Origin: JBBIRT01 sp037441725
GTDB lineage: Bacteria; Desulfobacterota; BSN033; UBA1163
Direction: 5' to 3'
Assembly: GCA_037441725.1 (NCBI GenBank)
Contig: JBBIRT010000007.1
Location: 1 to 46,658 of the forward strand
Length of the DNA: 46,658 nt
In this document: piece by piece, positions 15,976 to 23,843 of the stretch
Layout: the number at the start of each line of letters is the position of its first letter
Position numbering within the stretch: position 1 is the stretch's first letter
The notes under the pieces: model-generated
The model's input: only the letters and a program-made list of their open reading frames with translations
Database searches by the model: none
What the model was told of the DNA's origin: nothing
Program-made: the position numbers and the translations under genes

Positions 15976-16917
15976 ATGATTATTGACGTTCATAGGCATA
16001 TGGTGGTTCATGGGACTGTACAGGGAGATTACATCCGAGGAGCACAGAAGAGTTTTAGCATGATGTACAGAAAGGTGCACAATGTGGAGATCAGTGAAAG
16101 GGATTTTACAGAAAAGGTGATCCGACCTCTCATCGATCCCAATGCGGATAATATCGTTGAGGAGATGGATAAGGCAGGTGTGGACAAGACGGTAATATTC
16201 GCAGTGGATTATGGCCTACTCCTCGGAGAGCCTCCTGTTCACATCTTTGATCAAAATAAGTTATATGCCAATGCCGCCAAAAGACATGAGGGCCGACTTA
16301 TCCCTTTCATTGCCATTGATCCTCGAAGGAAGGGCGCTTTGAAGCATTGTGAACAGGCTTATTATGAATGGGGGATGAAAGGGTTTAAGCTCCATGCTGG
16401 GGTAGGTTATATGCCAGATGATCCAGCTGTTTACTGGATCTATGAAAAAGCGGCCGAATGGAAGATCCCTGTAATGGTGCATACCGGTGGGGCACCTTCG
16501 GGTACTCTTCGGTGGGAGAATTCTCGACCTGCCTATTTTGCCTCAGCAGCAGCCCGTTATCCTGAGGTCAACTTTATCTTTGCTCATGCAGGAGATGTGG
16601 GTTGGTGGCAAGAGGCCATGCAGGCGGCAAGCTGGCTGAAGAATGTCTATCTGGATCTATCCATCTGGCAGAAATATTACAAGAAGATGCCCAAATCCGA
16701 ATTCTACCAATGGCTTCGTAATCTCATCGATTATGTAGGGGCAGAAAAGATTCTCTTTGCTACTGATGCACCTTACCCGAACCTCCTCTGCCCATTAAAG
16801 GACTGGGTGAAAGCTTTTAAAGATCCGGATACGGAGATTAAATTTACCCAGGAAGAGAAAGAGATGATCCTTGGGAAAGCTGCCTGTGGCATTCTTGGGA
16901 TTTCCGTGGAGAAATAA
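15976..16917 (+). CDS. Amidohydrolase-2 family metal-dependent hydrolase
   Basis: A 313-residue TIM-barrel protein of the Amidohydro_2 family. The metal-binding HxH is in IIDVHRH at the N-terminus, the later His residues lie in VMVHTGG and FAHAGDVGWW, and the Asp is in LFATDAPYPN. Relatives include decarboxylases of aromatic acids and lactone or amide hydrolases, so the reaction cannot be specified. Its position after acyl-CoA dehydrogenases suggests hydrolysis or decarboxylation of a ring or side-chain intermediate, but this is a guess. AGAAGGAGGAG precedes the ATG. The 92 bases before it contain nothing I can identify. Confidence 0.83.
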   Translation: MIIDVHRHMVVHGTVQGDYIRGAQKSFSMMYRKVHNVEISERDFTEKVIRPLIDPNADNIVEEMDKAGVDKTVIFAVDYGLLLGEPPVHIFDQNKLYANAAKRHEGRLIPFIAIDPRRKGALKHCEQAYYEWGMKGFKLHAGVGYMPDDPAVYWIYEKAAEWKIPVMVHTGGAPSGTLRWENSRPAYFASAAARYPEVNFIFAHAGDVGWWQEAMQAASWLKNVYLDLSIWQKYYKKMPKSEFYQWLRNLIDYVGAEKILFATDAPYPNLLCPLKDWVKAFKDPDTEIKFTQEEKEMILGKAACGILGISVEK

Positions 16918-17017
16918 ATTTAAGGGTCAATCTCAATAGATGGGCGGTTTGGACAAGCGAGAGCCTATCAACCTTTGACAATCTTATGTTCCTTTCCAAA
17001 CTTCTATAGGAGGAGAA

Positions 17018-18013
17018 ATGGGAGATTTATTAAAAGGGAAAGTGGCGGTAGTGACTGGATCAGGTCAAGGGATAGGAAGGGCGATTGCAATCCATATGGC
17101 TAAAGAAGGGGCAAAGGTGGTGACCAATAATCGTCGCCGAGGCTCCACAGGGAATGCCATTCTAAATGAATCGATCATCAATTCCCTTAATGAAGAAAAG
17201 AGAAAGTGGTTTCAAAAACAAATGGAGGAATCTTCTGGAGATGCAGAAACCACAGCACAGATCATAAAAGATTCGGGTGGTGAGGCCCTTCCCTTCTTTG
17301 GTGACATCTCTGATTTTAAGACCGCAGCTAAACTCATCCAGACTACGGTGGATCACTTTGGAAAAATCGATATCCTGGTCAATGTAGCAGGAACTTTTGG
17401 GTTCAGTCCTATCTGGGAAATTTCAGAAGAGACATGGGATCGAGTCACCCTTACAAAACCTAAAGGGTATTTTAATACAATTCGGCATGCGGTCCCTCAC
17501 ATGATGAAGCAGCGATGGGGTCGAATCCTAAACTGCACCTCGAGGGCTTTTCTCGGAGATGTTTTAAAACATGCTGAATATTGTACAGCCAATGCTGGGG
17601 TGGTCGGTTTGACCAAAGCTGTGGCTATTGAACTCTATCCTTATGGCATTACCTGCAATGCCTTCTCCCCTTTTGCAAGAACACGGGCAGCAGTTGAATT
17701 GACCACCTATGATATGGCTGTCAATGAAGAGGATAGCCCATGGATTGATAGAAGATTTTCCTTCCCATTGGACCAAACTCCGAGCCCTGATCATGTAGCG
17801 CCATTTGTCACCTACCTGGCCTCTGATGAAGCTGCCCAGATCAGTGGTTCCATCTTCAGCATTGGAGGCAATAGCATTGGTCTATACTCCGAGCCAGAGA
17901 TAGCCAAAAACCTGATCAAATATGGAGAACCTTGGACCATTGAAGAATTGATTCAACAGGTCCCTCGGGGATTGTTGATGGGTTATCGGAGCATTGCTGA
18001 AGTAAATAAATGA
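17018..18013 (+). CDS. Atypical SDR with long insertion and exchanged catalytic Asn/Lys
   Basis: A 331-residue SDR-fold protein with a good cofactor loop (TGSGQGIGRA) and NVAG. An insertion of about 33 residues (about 41-74, highly charged) follows the second beta strand, a place where NAD-retaining SDRs also carry insertions. The Ser (Ser175, NCTSRAF) and Tyr (Tyr188) are spaced normally, but the motif reads YCTANAG, so Asn192 occupies the Lys position. The tetrad Asn position in WDRVTLTKPKG is Lys147. The two residues thus appear swapped. The C-terminus extends about 50 residues past a usual SDR. AGGAGG precedes the ATG. The substrate is unknown; the dehydrogenase function itself is uncertain. 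Confidence 0.8.
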   Translation: MGDLLKGKVAVVTGSGQGIGRAIAIHMAKEGAKVVTNNRRRGSTGNAILNESIINSLNEEKRKWFQKQMEESSGDAETTAQIIKDSGGEALPFFGDISDFKTAAKLIQTTVDHFGKIDILVNVAGTFGFSPIWEISEETWDRVTLTKPKGYFNTIRHAVPHMMKQRWGRILNCTSRAFLGDVLKHAEYCTANAGVVGLTKAVAIELYPYGITCNAFSPFARTRAAVELTTYDMAVNEEDSPWIDRRFSFPLDQTPSPDHVAPFVTYLASDEAAQISGSIFSIGGNSIGLYSEPEIAKNLIKYGEPWTIEELIQQVPRGLLMGYRSIAEVNK

Positions 18014-18326
18014 ATCCTAAATTGAGGGATTCACCTTGCAGTCGAGTCTTATCGATCTATTTCCCAAGGGAGGCAGAGAGTCCTTAAACCCTTTTAGAAT
18101 GCGATACGTTGAAGATCTGGGCCACGGACCTTGAACTTTCACTATCAGGTGATGATTGAACTGACTTCATAGTTGATTCAATAGATCAAAGGAGATCACT
18201 CTAAAAGGCTTTTCGGGCTCCCTGCCCCCCTTGTGAAGGGTAATAAAATCGCTCAATTTAGATGAACGATTTTAAATGAGAATTGCCTCACCCCCCACTG
18301 GAGAACAGGGAAAGAAGGTGATTCAT
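18014..18326 (+). other. Non-coding stretch with an 8-bp inverted repeat
   Basis: The 313 bases between the SDR and the next small gene hold no supported gene. TAAAATCG (18244-18251) and CGATTTTA (18267-18274) form a perfect inverted repeat around 15 bases, about 50 bases before the small gene's start. It could be an operator or a hairpin; no U-run follows. An in-frame ATG at 18276 could extend the small gene but lacks a ribosome site. Confidence 0.4.
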
Positions 18327-18491
18327 ATGGACAAGGAGAAAGAAGATGAACTTGAAGAAGCCAAAGAGCTTTTTAAGGAAGGCTTAATCAAGATCTTCAG
18401 AGCTGCGAAAAAGGTCACGGAAAAAGTGGTTGAAGGTTTTCGTGAGGGATATGCGAAAGAGGTTAATAAAGATGAGGATGGGAAATCCTGA
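18327..18491 (+). CDS. Small charged helical protein, 54 aa
   Basis: I do not recognise this protein. It begins MDKEKEDELEEAKELF, is almost entirely Glu/Lys-rich, and would form one or two amphipathic helices with heptad-like hydrophobic residues (LFKEGLIKIF, VVEGF). AAGAAGGTG lies seven bases before the ATG. It has no Cys, no signal peptide and no membrane span. It follows the acyl-CoA cluster in the same direction after a 313-base gap, so it may be a separate unit. A structural or regulatory role is possible. It could be a chance reading frame, but the ribosome site and regular helix pattern argue that it is real. Confidence 0.55.
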   Translation: MDKEKEDELEEAKELFKEGLIKIFRAAKKVTEKVVEGFREGYAKEVNKDEDGKS

Positions 18492-18497
18492 TTTCCC
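18480..18497 (+). other. Hairpin over the stop codon of the small gene
   Basis: GGGAAATC (18480-18487) and GATTTCCC (18490-18497) are perfect complements around a two-base centre, spanning the TGA. No T-tract follows, so it is only a weak candidate terminator for the plus-strand cluster. Confidence 0.3.
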
Positions 18498-18586
18498 AGT
18501 CGCAAATCCCAAACAGGGCCTCAATTTCAATTTTTCAATCCTACCATTGGGTTTCCCCCTTTTTTGTCATTTTTGATATTTGATGC

Positions 18587-20032
18587 CTATCCCTTCATCA
18601 CCCCTACCTGAACCTTTCTAAACCTTGCCGGGGAGGCCCCGTGACCGACATGGGCCACCTGTCCAGGTTCTCCTTTCCCACAATTTGGAGTCCCCCACAT
18701 CTGCCAATGATTCTGATTGGCAATGGCATCACAAGCGTTCCAGAAGGTTGGAGTAATCCCGGTATAGGTGGGATTCTTGATCATCTCACCGATCTTCCCA
18801 TTTTTAATCTCCCACCCAATCTCAGTCTCGAATTGGAAATTGATCCTTTGATCATCGATCGACCAGCTCCGATTTGTACTTAATAACAGCCCTTCTTCTG
18901 TATCTGCAATCATTCCTTCTAAGGTCCATTCTCCAGGTTCTAAGTTAATATTTGTCATTCGGATCAACGGGATTCGATTCCAACCATCTGCCCTCATCGT
19001 TCCATTGCTCTCTCTACCAAGATGATGGGCGGTTTCTCTTGAGGTGAGAAGATTGACCAAGATTCCATTGGTAATTATAGGAGTCCTCTGAGCTTTGACC
19101 CCTTCATCGTCATAACCAAAGGTTCCTAACCCACCTGGAAAGGTAGCATCAGCAACGATGTTGACTAACTCTGAACCATATTTGAAATGGCCCACCATCT
19201 CAGGTTTGATAAAACTGGTGCCTGCATAACTGGTTTCTGTTCCGAGAATTCGGTCCAATTCAATGGGGTGCCCAATCGATTCATGGATTTGAAGGGCCAA
19301 CTGTGAACTGTCCAATATCAGAGTGGTTATCTTTGATGGGCAGGGTTTGGCTTTCAGGAGTTGAGAGGCCTCCTCAGCCACTCTTTCAGCATGACCAATC
19401 AAATCTAATTTTTCAATCCATTCGTAACCTTTGGTGGCAAAATTACCCCGGAAAGAATTTGGATAGGACCGAACCTGAATCTCATCTCCTTCAATGGCTG
19501 AGGCTGAAATGCCTGCCCCGCATTCAATAATCTTTTGCTCGATAAAGGAACCGTCGGTTGAGGCAAAGATTTTCTCGGTTTGATAGGTGCTCATGAATGC
19601 CTCTGAGATTTTTATCTTTTTATTTTTCTGAAGGATTTCATTCACCTGGAGGAGAAGATTTAGTTTGGTTTCGAGGGCCACTTCAAAGGGATCAATGGAA
19701 TAAGGGGTCGTATATCGATCGATGACAGAGGGAACAGTTGGATAGTGAATTCCATTCCTTTGGGTCCTTAAGCTGGCCCTGGCTATCTTTAAGGCTTTCC
19801 CAAAAACAGCCTCCATTTCTTTCTTGGTAACTTTTGAACTGCAAGCAAACCCCCAGGCCCCATTGGATAGAACTCTTATTCCAAAACCAAAATCCTCATC
19901 CCGGGTGAGAGCCTCGACCCTTCCGTTTTTAACCTCAATCTCTTCATTCTGGCGGCGAACGATTCGAATATCCGTATAATCCAATTTCTTCATCTTAGCC
20001 AGATCGATAATATTTTGTGTAAGATCCTTCAT
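18587..20032 (-). CDS. tldD: TldD metalloprotease subunit
   Basis: A 481-residue TldD/PmbA-family protein, the catalytic half of the TldD-TldE heterodimer that degrades unfolded peptides and matures some RiPPs (microcin B17, for example). The zinc-binding HExxxH motif is present as HESIGHPIELDR near residue 255, with GTLGTFGYDDEG and TNINLEPGEW after it. It lies 47 bases downstream of the tldE-like gene on the same strand. The ATG has AGAGG upstream. The general role is protein quality control in the cytosol. Its presence in a genome making a RiPP cofactor is of interest, but no direct link to mycofactocin is shown. Confidence 0.9.
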   Translation of the reverse strand: MKDLTQNIIDLAKMKKLDYTDIRIVRRQNEEIEVKNGRVEALTRDEDFGFGIRVLSNGAWGFACSSKVTKKEMEAVFGKALKIARASLRTQRNGIHYPTVPSVIDRYTTPYSIDPFEVALETKLNLLLQVNEILQKNKKIKISEAFMSTYQTEKIFASTDGSFIEQKIIECGAGISASAIEGDEIQVRSYPNSFRGNFATKGYEWIEKLDLIGHAERVAEEASQLLKAKPCPSKITTLILDSSQLALQIHESIGHPIELDRILGTETSYAGTSFIKPEMVGHFKYGSELVNIVADATFPGGLGTFGYDDEGVKAQRTPIITNGILVNLLTSRETAHHLGRESNGTMRADGWNRIPLIRMTNINLEPGEWTLEGMIADTEEGLLLSTNRSWSIDDQRINFQFETEIGWEIKNGKIGEMIKNPTYTGITPTFWNACDAIANQNHWQMWGTPNCGKGEPGQVAHVGHGASPARFRKVQVGVMKG

Positions 20033-20079
20033 GATAAGCCTCTTCGCTATTTCAAAAAGGGTTTATGGATTCCTTTTGT

Positions 20080-21435
20080 TTATACGTTGGAGACCCCTGA
20101 AAAATTGAAGCCATCAATTTTAATCGCAGGGGCAACGGTTCCAGTAACAAAACGTCTTGAATAGACCGTTCCCTCAGAACAGATTTTTCTCTCCTTTGAA
20201 ATCAAACTGACTCGAGAAAGGGCGCTCAAAATCGATTCAGTAAACCTTAAGTTCTTGATGGGGTTTTTGATCTCACCGTCTTCGATTAAAAAAGTCCCAT
20301 CTCGGGTCATTCCTGTAATGACCGCCTTCATGGGTTCAACCACGTTTGTGTAGTGAAATCGAGTGACATAGATGCCTTTTCGAATGGACTGGATCATCTC
20401 TTTAAGAGAAGATTCTCCTCCTTCCATAAAAAGATTTATGGGAATAGGACCTTCTGTGTTGGGCGGGATCAGAGCATGGCCTGTGGAGTCTTTTCCCTCC
20501 CTTGTTGCTGTAATGGAATCATAGCTAACCCCTTTGGCCACACCTCTTTCAAAAAAGATGACCCTCTTCTTTGGGACCCCTTCAAAATCGAAGGGGACTT
20601 GTAACCCTTCTTTATCAAGCCCATCATCATAGATTGTTACCCTCTCATCGACCATCTTTTCTCCAAATCGATGGCAGAAAAAGCTTCTTCCCTCTTGAAG
20701 GGCCAGGGCATGAAATCCTAAATATCCTAAAAAAGAGAGAAGATCGCTCACCGCATAAGGTTCCAAAACAACCTCATATTCTCCTGGATCGATTTGAATG
20801 GGTTCTTTTCTTGATATCTTACTGAGTGCTTCCCGGGCTAAAGCTTCGATATCCAATAAATCAGGGTCTCTGGCTACAAAACTTGCATAACCCGATTCAT
20901 CCTCTTTTTTAACAATGAGGTGAAAGAACAGATCAGAGAATTTTTGATAGGCCTCCACCCCGAGGGAATTGACCACGACCAATTCAACCACCCCATTTGA
21001 GAAGGCTCCAGAAGCTGCACATCCCTTTTCTCTGGTTTGCTTTAGTAGGTCGTTTACCCTCTTCACCTTCTGAATGGGTGAAAGGCGACCGATATGATTA
21101 TAAAAAGTTTTAATCTCAGGGATGGGTACGGGATTAGGCAAAGAGATAAATTCTTCATTGGGAGGCTGGACTTGCGCAAGGGAGATCGCTTGTTGAAGGA
21201 TTTTCTGAACCGAACTGGATTGAATCTGATTCGTTGTGACTACGGCGATTCTCTTGCCCGCCACCACCCGGAGAATCAGCATCTGGTTTCTTTCAGCCAC
21301 ATGTTGGTGAATGACTGAATCTGAAAACCGGGTTAGGGAAGAATCCTCCGTGAGCAAAATTGCCTCCGTCTGATCTGCCAAAGATTCTTGAACCAATTTT
21401 TTCAATAAGTTGAGAATGGATTCCCTTTTGGCCAT
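20080..21435 (-). CDS. tldE: TldE/PmbA-family protease subunit
   Basis: A 451-residue TldD/PmbA-family protein without the HExxxH motif, matching the non-catalytic TldE (PmbA) partner. Family features are the N-terminal EAILLTEDSSLTRFSDSVIHQH, VVNSLGVEAYQ, and the C-terminal THAL-type segment near STGHALIPPNTEG with VEPMKAVITGMTRDGTFLIEDGEIK. The start is the second ATG (MAKRES), which has GGAGG eight bases upstream; five codons earlier another ATG overlaps that ribosome site. It is upstream of tldD in one unit with it, and 42 bases downstream of the flavodiiron gene, so all three may be co-transcribed. Confidence 0.88.
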   Translation of the reverse strand: MAKRESILNLLKKLVQESLADQTEAILLTEDSSLTRFSDSVIHQHVAERNQMLILRVVAGKRIAVVTTNQIQSSSVQKILQQAISLAQVQPPNEEFISLPNPVPIPEIKTFYNHIGRLSPIQKVKRVNDLLKQTREKGCAASGAFSNGVVELVVVNSLGVEAYQKFSDLFFHLIVKKEDESGYASFVARDPDLLDIEALAREALSKISRKEPIQIDPGEYEVVLEPYAVSDLLSFLGYLGFHALALQEGRSFFCHRFGEKMVDERVTIYDDGLDKEGLQVPFDFEGVPKKRVIFFERGVAKGVSYDSITATREGKDSTGHALIPPNTEGPIPINLFMEGGESSLKEMIQSIRKGIYVTRFHYTNVVEPMKAVITGMTRDGTFLIEDGEIKNPIKNLRFTESILSALSRVSLISKERKICSEGTVYSRRFVTGTVAPAIKIDGFNFSGVSNV

Positions 21436-21477
21436 GGAATCGTCCTCCATTTTTTTAAAGGGTTTTTTCTCAACCCA

Positions 21478-22656
21478 TTATAAAACTTTTTTTGCAAATT
21501 CCTTTCCAAACTCAATGGCTTTTTTTATCTCTTCTTGATCTGGAAGGTACTGGACAGAAAATTCTTTTTCCCAAATCTCAAATTTCTCTTTTTCGAGGAT
21601 CCTCCTCATCTCTTTAATGGCTCCACCTCCCCACCCATGGGACCCAAAGAGTGCGAAGACCTTCCCCTTGGGTTTTAACCCACTCAAATAAATTAAAAAA
21701 TCTCCCATGGTAGGAAACATTCCATTGTTTAAGGTCGGGGATCCAAGGAGAACCCCTTTAGCTTCGAGCATCTCTTCAATTAGATCACTCCGATGATTTG
21801 ATCGGAGGTGGAAAAGCTTTGCCTCTGCTCCCTCCTCAATCAACCCCTTGAGGATAGCCTTGGCAATATGTTCAGTGCTTCCCCACATGGTGTCATAGAT
21901 AATGAGAATCTTGTCTCTTGTTTTCCCCCTACTCCATTCGACATAGGCTTGGATGATTCGATTTGGATCTTTTCTCCAGATGAGTCCATGGCTTGGAGCA
22001 ATCATATCGATCGAGAGATTTTCCTTATTCAATTCATCCACTTTTTTTAAAATGAGGGGGGCCAGGGGCCATAAGATATTGGCATAATACTTGGCAGCAT
22101 GTTTCATCACGATATCTCCCAATTCATCTTCAAATCTCTGTGAGGAAGCAATATGTTGACCAAAGGCATCATTCGGTAAAAGGAGATGATCTTCTTTAAC
22201 ATAGGTGAACATACTATCTGGCCAGTGGAGCATGGGGGCTTCAATAAAGGTTAGGGTTCGTTGCCCGATTGAAACGGTTTCCCCACTCTTCACTGTTTTA
22301 AATCTCATCGATTTCTTATAATGTTTTATTAACCCCCTCTCTCCCCTTTCAGAGGTGATCACCAGTGGGTTTCCCATCCTTTCAATGATTGGGATGAGCG
22401 AACCCGAGTGATCCATTTCTACATGGTTTGATACGATCACATCAATTTTTGAGGGGTCAATGATCTCTGAAATTCGACCTAACATTTCGAGATAAAAGGG
22501 GGCCTTCACTGTATCGACCAAAACGTTTTTTTCATCTAAGATTAAATAGGCATTGTAAGTCGTTCCGAGAGAAGTTGAGTAGCCATGAAAATCCCTCACA
22601 TTCCAATCAACCGCCCCAACCCAATAGATCCCTCTTTTTAATTCTACTCGTTCCAT
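21478..22656 (-). CDS. Flavodiiron protein (FprA-type A-type flavoprotein)
   Basis: A 392-residue two-domain enzyme that reduces O2 to water or NO to N2O in anaerobes, using a non-heme diiron centre and FMN. The metallo-beta-lactamase-like half has the diiron motif NHVEMDHSG and later ligands in MLHWPDS, LLLPNDAFG and APSHGLIW; the C-terminal half is a flavodoxin domain (LIIYDTMWGSTEHIAK, SPTLNNGMFP, SHGWGGGA). No rubredoxin or further domain follows, so electrons come from a separate donor. The second ATG (MERVEL) is the likelier start, with GGAGGG four bases before it. The gene implies periodic exposure of a strict anaerobe to oxygen. Confidence 0.92.
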   Translation of the reverse strand: MERVELKRGIYWVGAVDWNVRDFHGYSTSLGTTYNAYLILDEKNVLVDTVKAPFYLEMLGRISEIIDPSKIDVIVSNHVEMDHSGSLIPIIERMGNPLVITSERGERGLIKHYKKSMRFKTVKSGETVSIGQRTLTFIEAPMLHWPDSMFTYVKEDHLLLPNDAFGQHIASSQRFEDELGDIVMKHAAKYYANILWPLAPLILKKVDELNKENLSIDMIAPSHGLIWRKDPNRIIQAYVEWSRGKTRDKILIIYDTMWGSTEHIAKAILKGLIEEGAEAKLFHLRSNHRSDLIEEMLEAKGVLLGSPTLNNGMFPTMGDFLIYLSGLKPKGKVFALFGSHGWGGGAIKEMRRILEKEKFEIWEKEFSVQYLPDQEEIKKAIEFGKEFAKKVL

Positions 22657-22872
22657 TTGACCCTCCATTCTATTTTAGCTTTTTCATCCTCCTATAGTGA
22701 GTGAGTCTTATCATGGCGATGAAGGGTAGGGAATGTTCATGCCCTCCCTAAAAGACTCTAAGTCACTCCACTTAGGATTCTATGAAAAACCCTGAACCTA
22801 AAAATCAAGATCCTTTAATGATTTTTATGAAAATCCTTAAAGAGTGACTTTTAGTACAGGAAAGAAATTCTC

Positions 22873-23517
22873 CTATTTCTTTAGGGGGACCTCAAAGGAA
22901 TCAAGAATTCTCCAAAGATCCTCACGATCGGTTGATCCTTCTTTTTCCAATACCATATAAAGGATAAAAATTTGATAAGGTTCTGTAAACCCATAGATCC
23001 ATCCTTGTTCTCTCCTAATCCCTTTAATGGTGTAGGTGGCATATTTCCTTGCGGCAAATTGGACCCCTTTTAGTGAGAAAGGTATGGTTGGCCCAATTTC
23101 AGCCTGAATCTCTTTCCCATGTTCTTCTTGTAATTCTTCTATAAAACTTCCTTGAGCTGCTGTGGTGAGATGCTCAATCAATTCTTGGCTGAATTTAGTA
23201 TATCGACCTGCAGGCGTGAAATCGATCTGGATGTTCGATTGAGTAGAAGGGTTATATATGAATACCTCTGATTCTTCTAACCCCGGCCTTTCATATCCCA
23301 GTTCCTCCATAAAATTTGGAATCTGTGTGGTCACCTTCCAACCTAAAGGGGCTGTAACATTAAAAGGATATCGAACTCCAATGAATCTATTTTCTTCAAT
23401 CTTCCCAACAGGGATATTTAGGTCTACCTTGACTGCCTCTCGGACAGGAGCTCCTGCACATCCATAAAACAATGAAAGACATAGAATGATTGGAAACAAT
23501 CTCTTAATTCGGAACAT
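22873..23517 (-). CDS. Predicted lipoprotein of unknown function
   Basis: A 214-residue protein with a lipoprotein signal: basic MFRIKR, a hydrophobic stretch and FYGC, making Cys20 the likely lipidated residue. The mature part has mixed alpha/beta character, with VTAPLGWKVTT and FEVPLKK at the end, reminiscent of PsbP-like or similar single-domain lipoproteins, but I cannot assign a family. The start is the ATG behind CTGGAGG; a longer in-frame version from 23577 would place the signal peptide internally. It lies upstream of the flavodiiron gene on the same strand, separated by about 200 bases in which I see no clear promoter or gene. Confidence 0.75.
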   Translation of the reverse strand: MFRIKRLFPIILCLSLFYGCAGAPVREAVKVDLNIPVGKIEENRFIGVRYPFNVTAPLGWKVTTQIPNFMEELGYERPGLEESEVFIYNPSTQSNIQIDFTPAGRYTKFSQELIEHLTTAAQGSFIEELQEEHGKEIQAEIGPTIPFSLKGVQFAARKYATYTIKGIRREQGWIYGFTEPYQIFILYMVLEKEGSTDREDLWRILDSFEVPLKK

Positions 23518-23843
23518 AATAACCTCCAGAAGATGGTTGAATCTAAAAAGGAATATCGATGTGAAGAACTTAATCAATTATTTAATTCCATCCGTTTCTT
23601 ATATCTTAATATATTCAATGGTTAAATTCTATTCCCTCATCTTAATTGGGAGAATAAATAATAGAGTAACAATTTTTAGATGACCCTTGGAAAGAAATGG
23701 TACAAAAATAGTCATGTTTAATGAGAGGATTAACAAAAATGATCCTTAAACTGCCCCCAATATTGTTTTTTATCTTTGATTTCAATTAATTATAATTTTA
23801 AGCCTTTGGCATAACAATTGCCTATTAAAAAAGAAATTATGTT
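23518..23843 (+). other. AT-rich divergent intergenic region
   Basis: The 326 bases between the divergent lipoprotein and RodZ-like genes are AT-rich and hold no supported gene. The only clear element is the sigma-54-type promoter at 23806-23822; the lipoprotein's promoter was not found with confidence. Confidence 0.6.
23806..23822 (+). promoter_or_regulatory. Sigma-54 (-24/-12) type promoter
   Basis: TTTGGCAT and TTGCC place GG (23808-23809) and GC (23820-23821) exactly ten bases apart, as in the TGGCAC-N5-TTGCW consensus. Transcription would start at about 23833, 11 bases before the HTH gene's ATG. An activator binding site would be expected upstream; I see none by eye. Confidence 0.5.

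Noticed and set aside
22669..22872. A short gene or riboswitch in the gap before the flavodiiron gene
   Set aside because: Only weak imperfect repeats (GTGACT-like) were seen; no fold, ribosome site or conserved reading frame could be supported.
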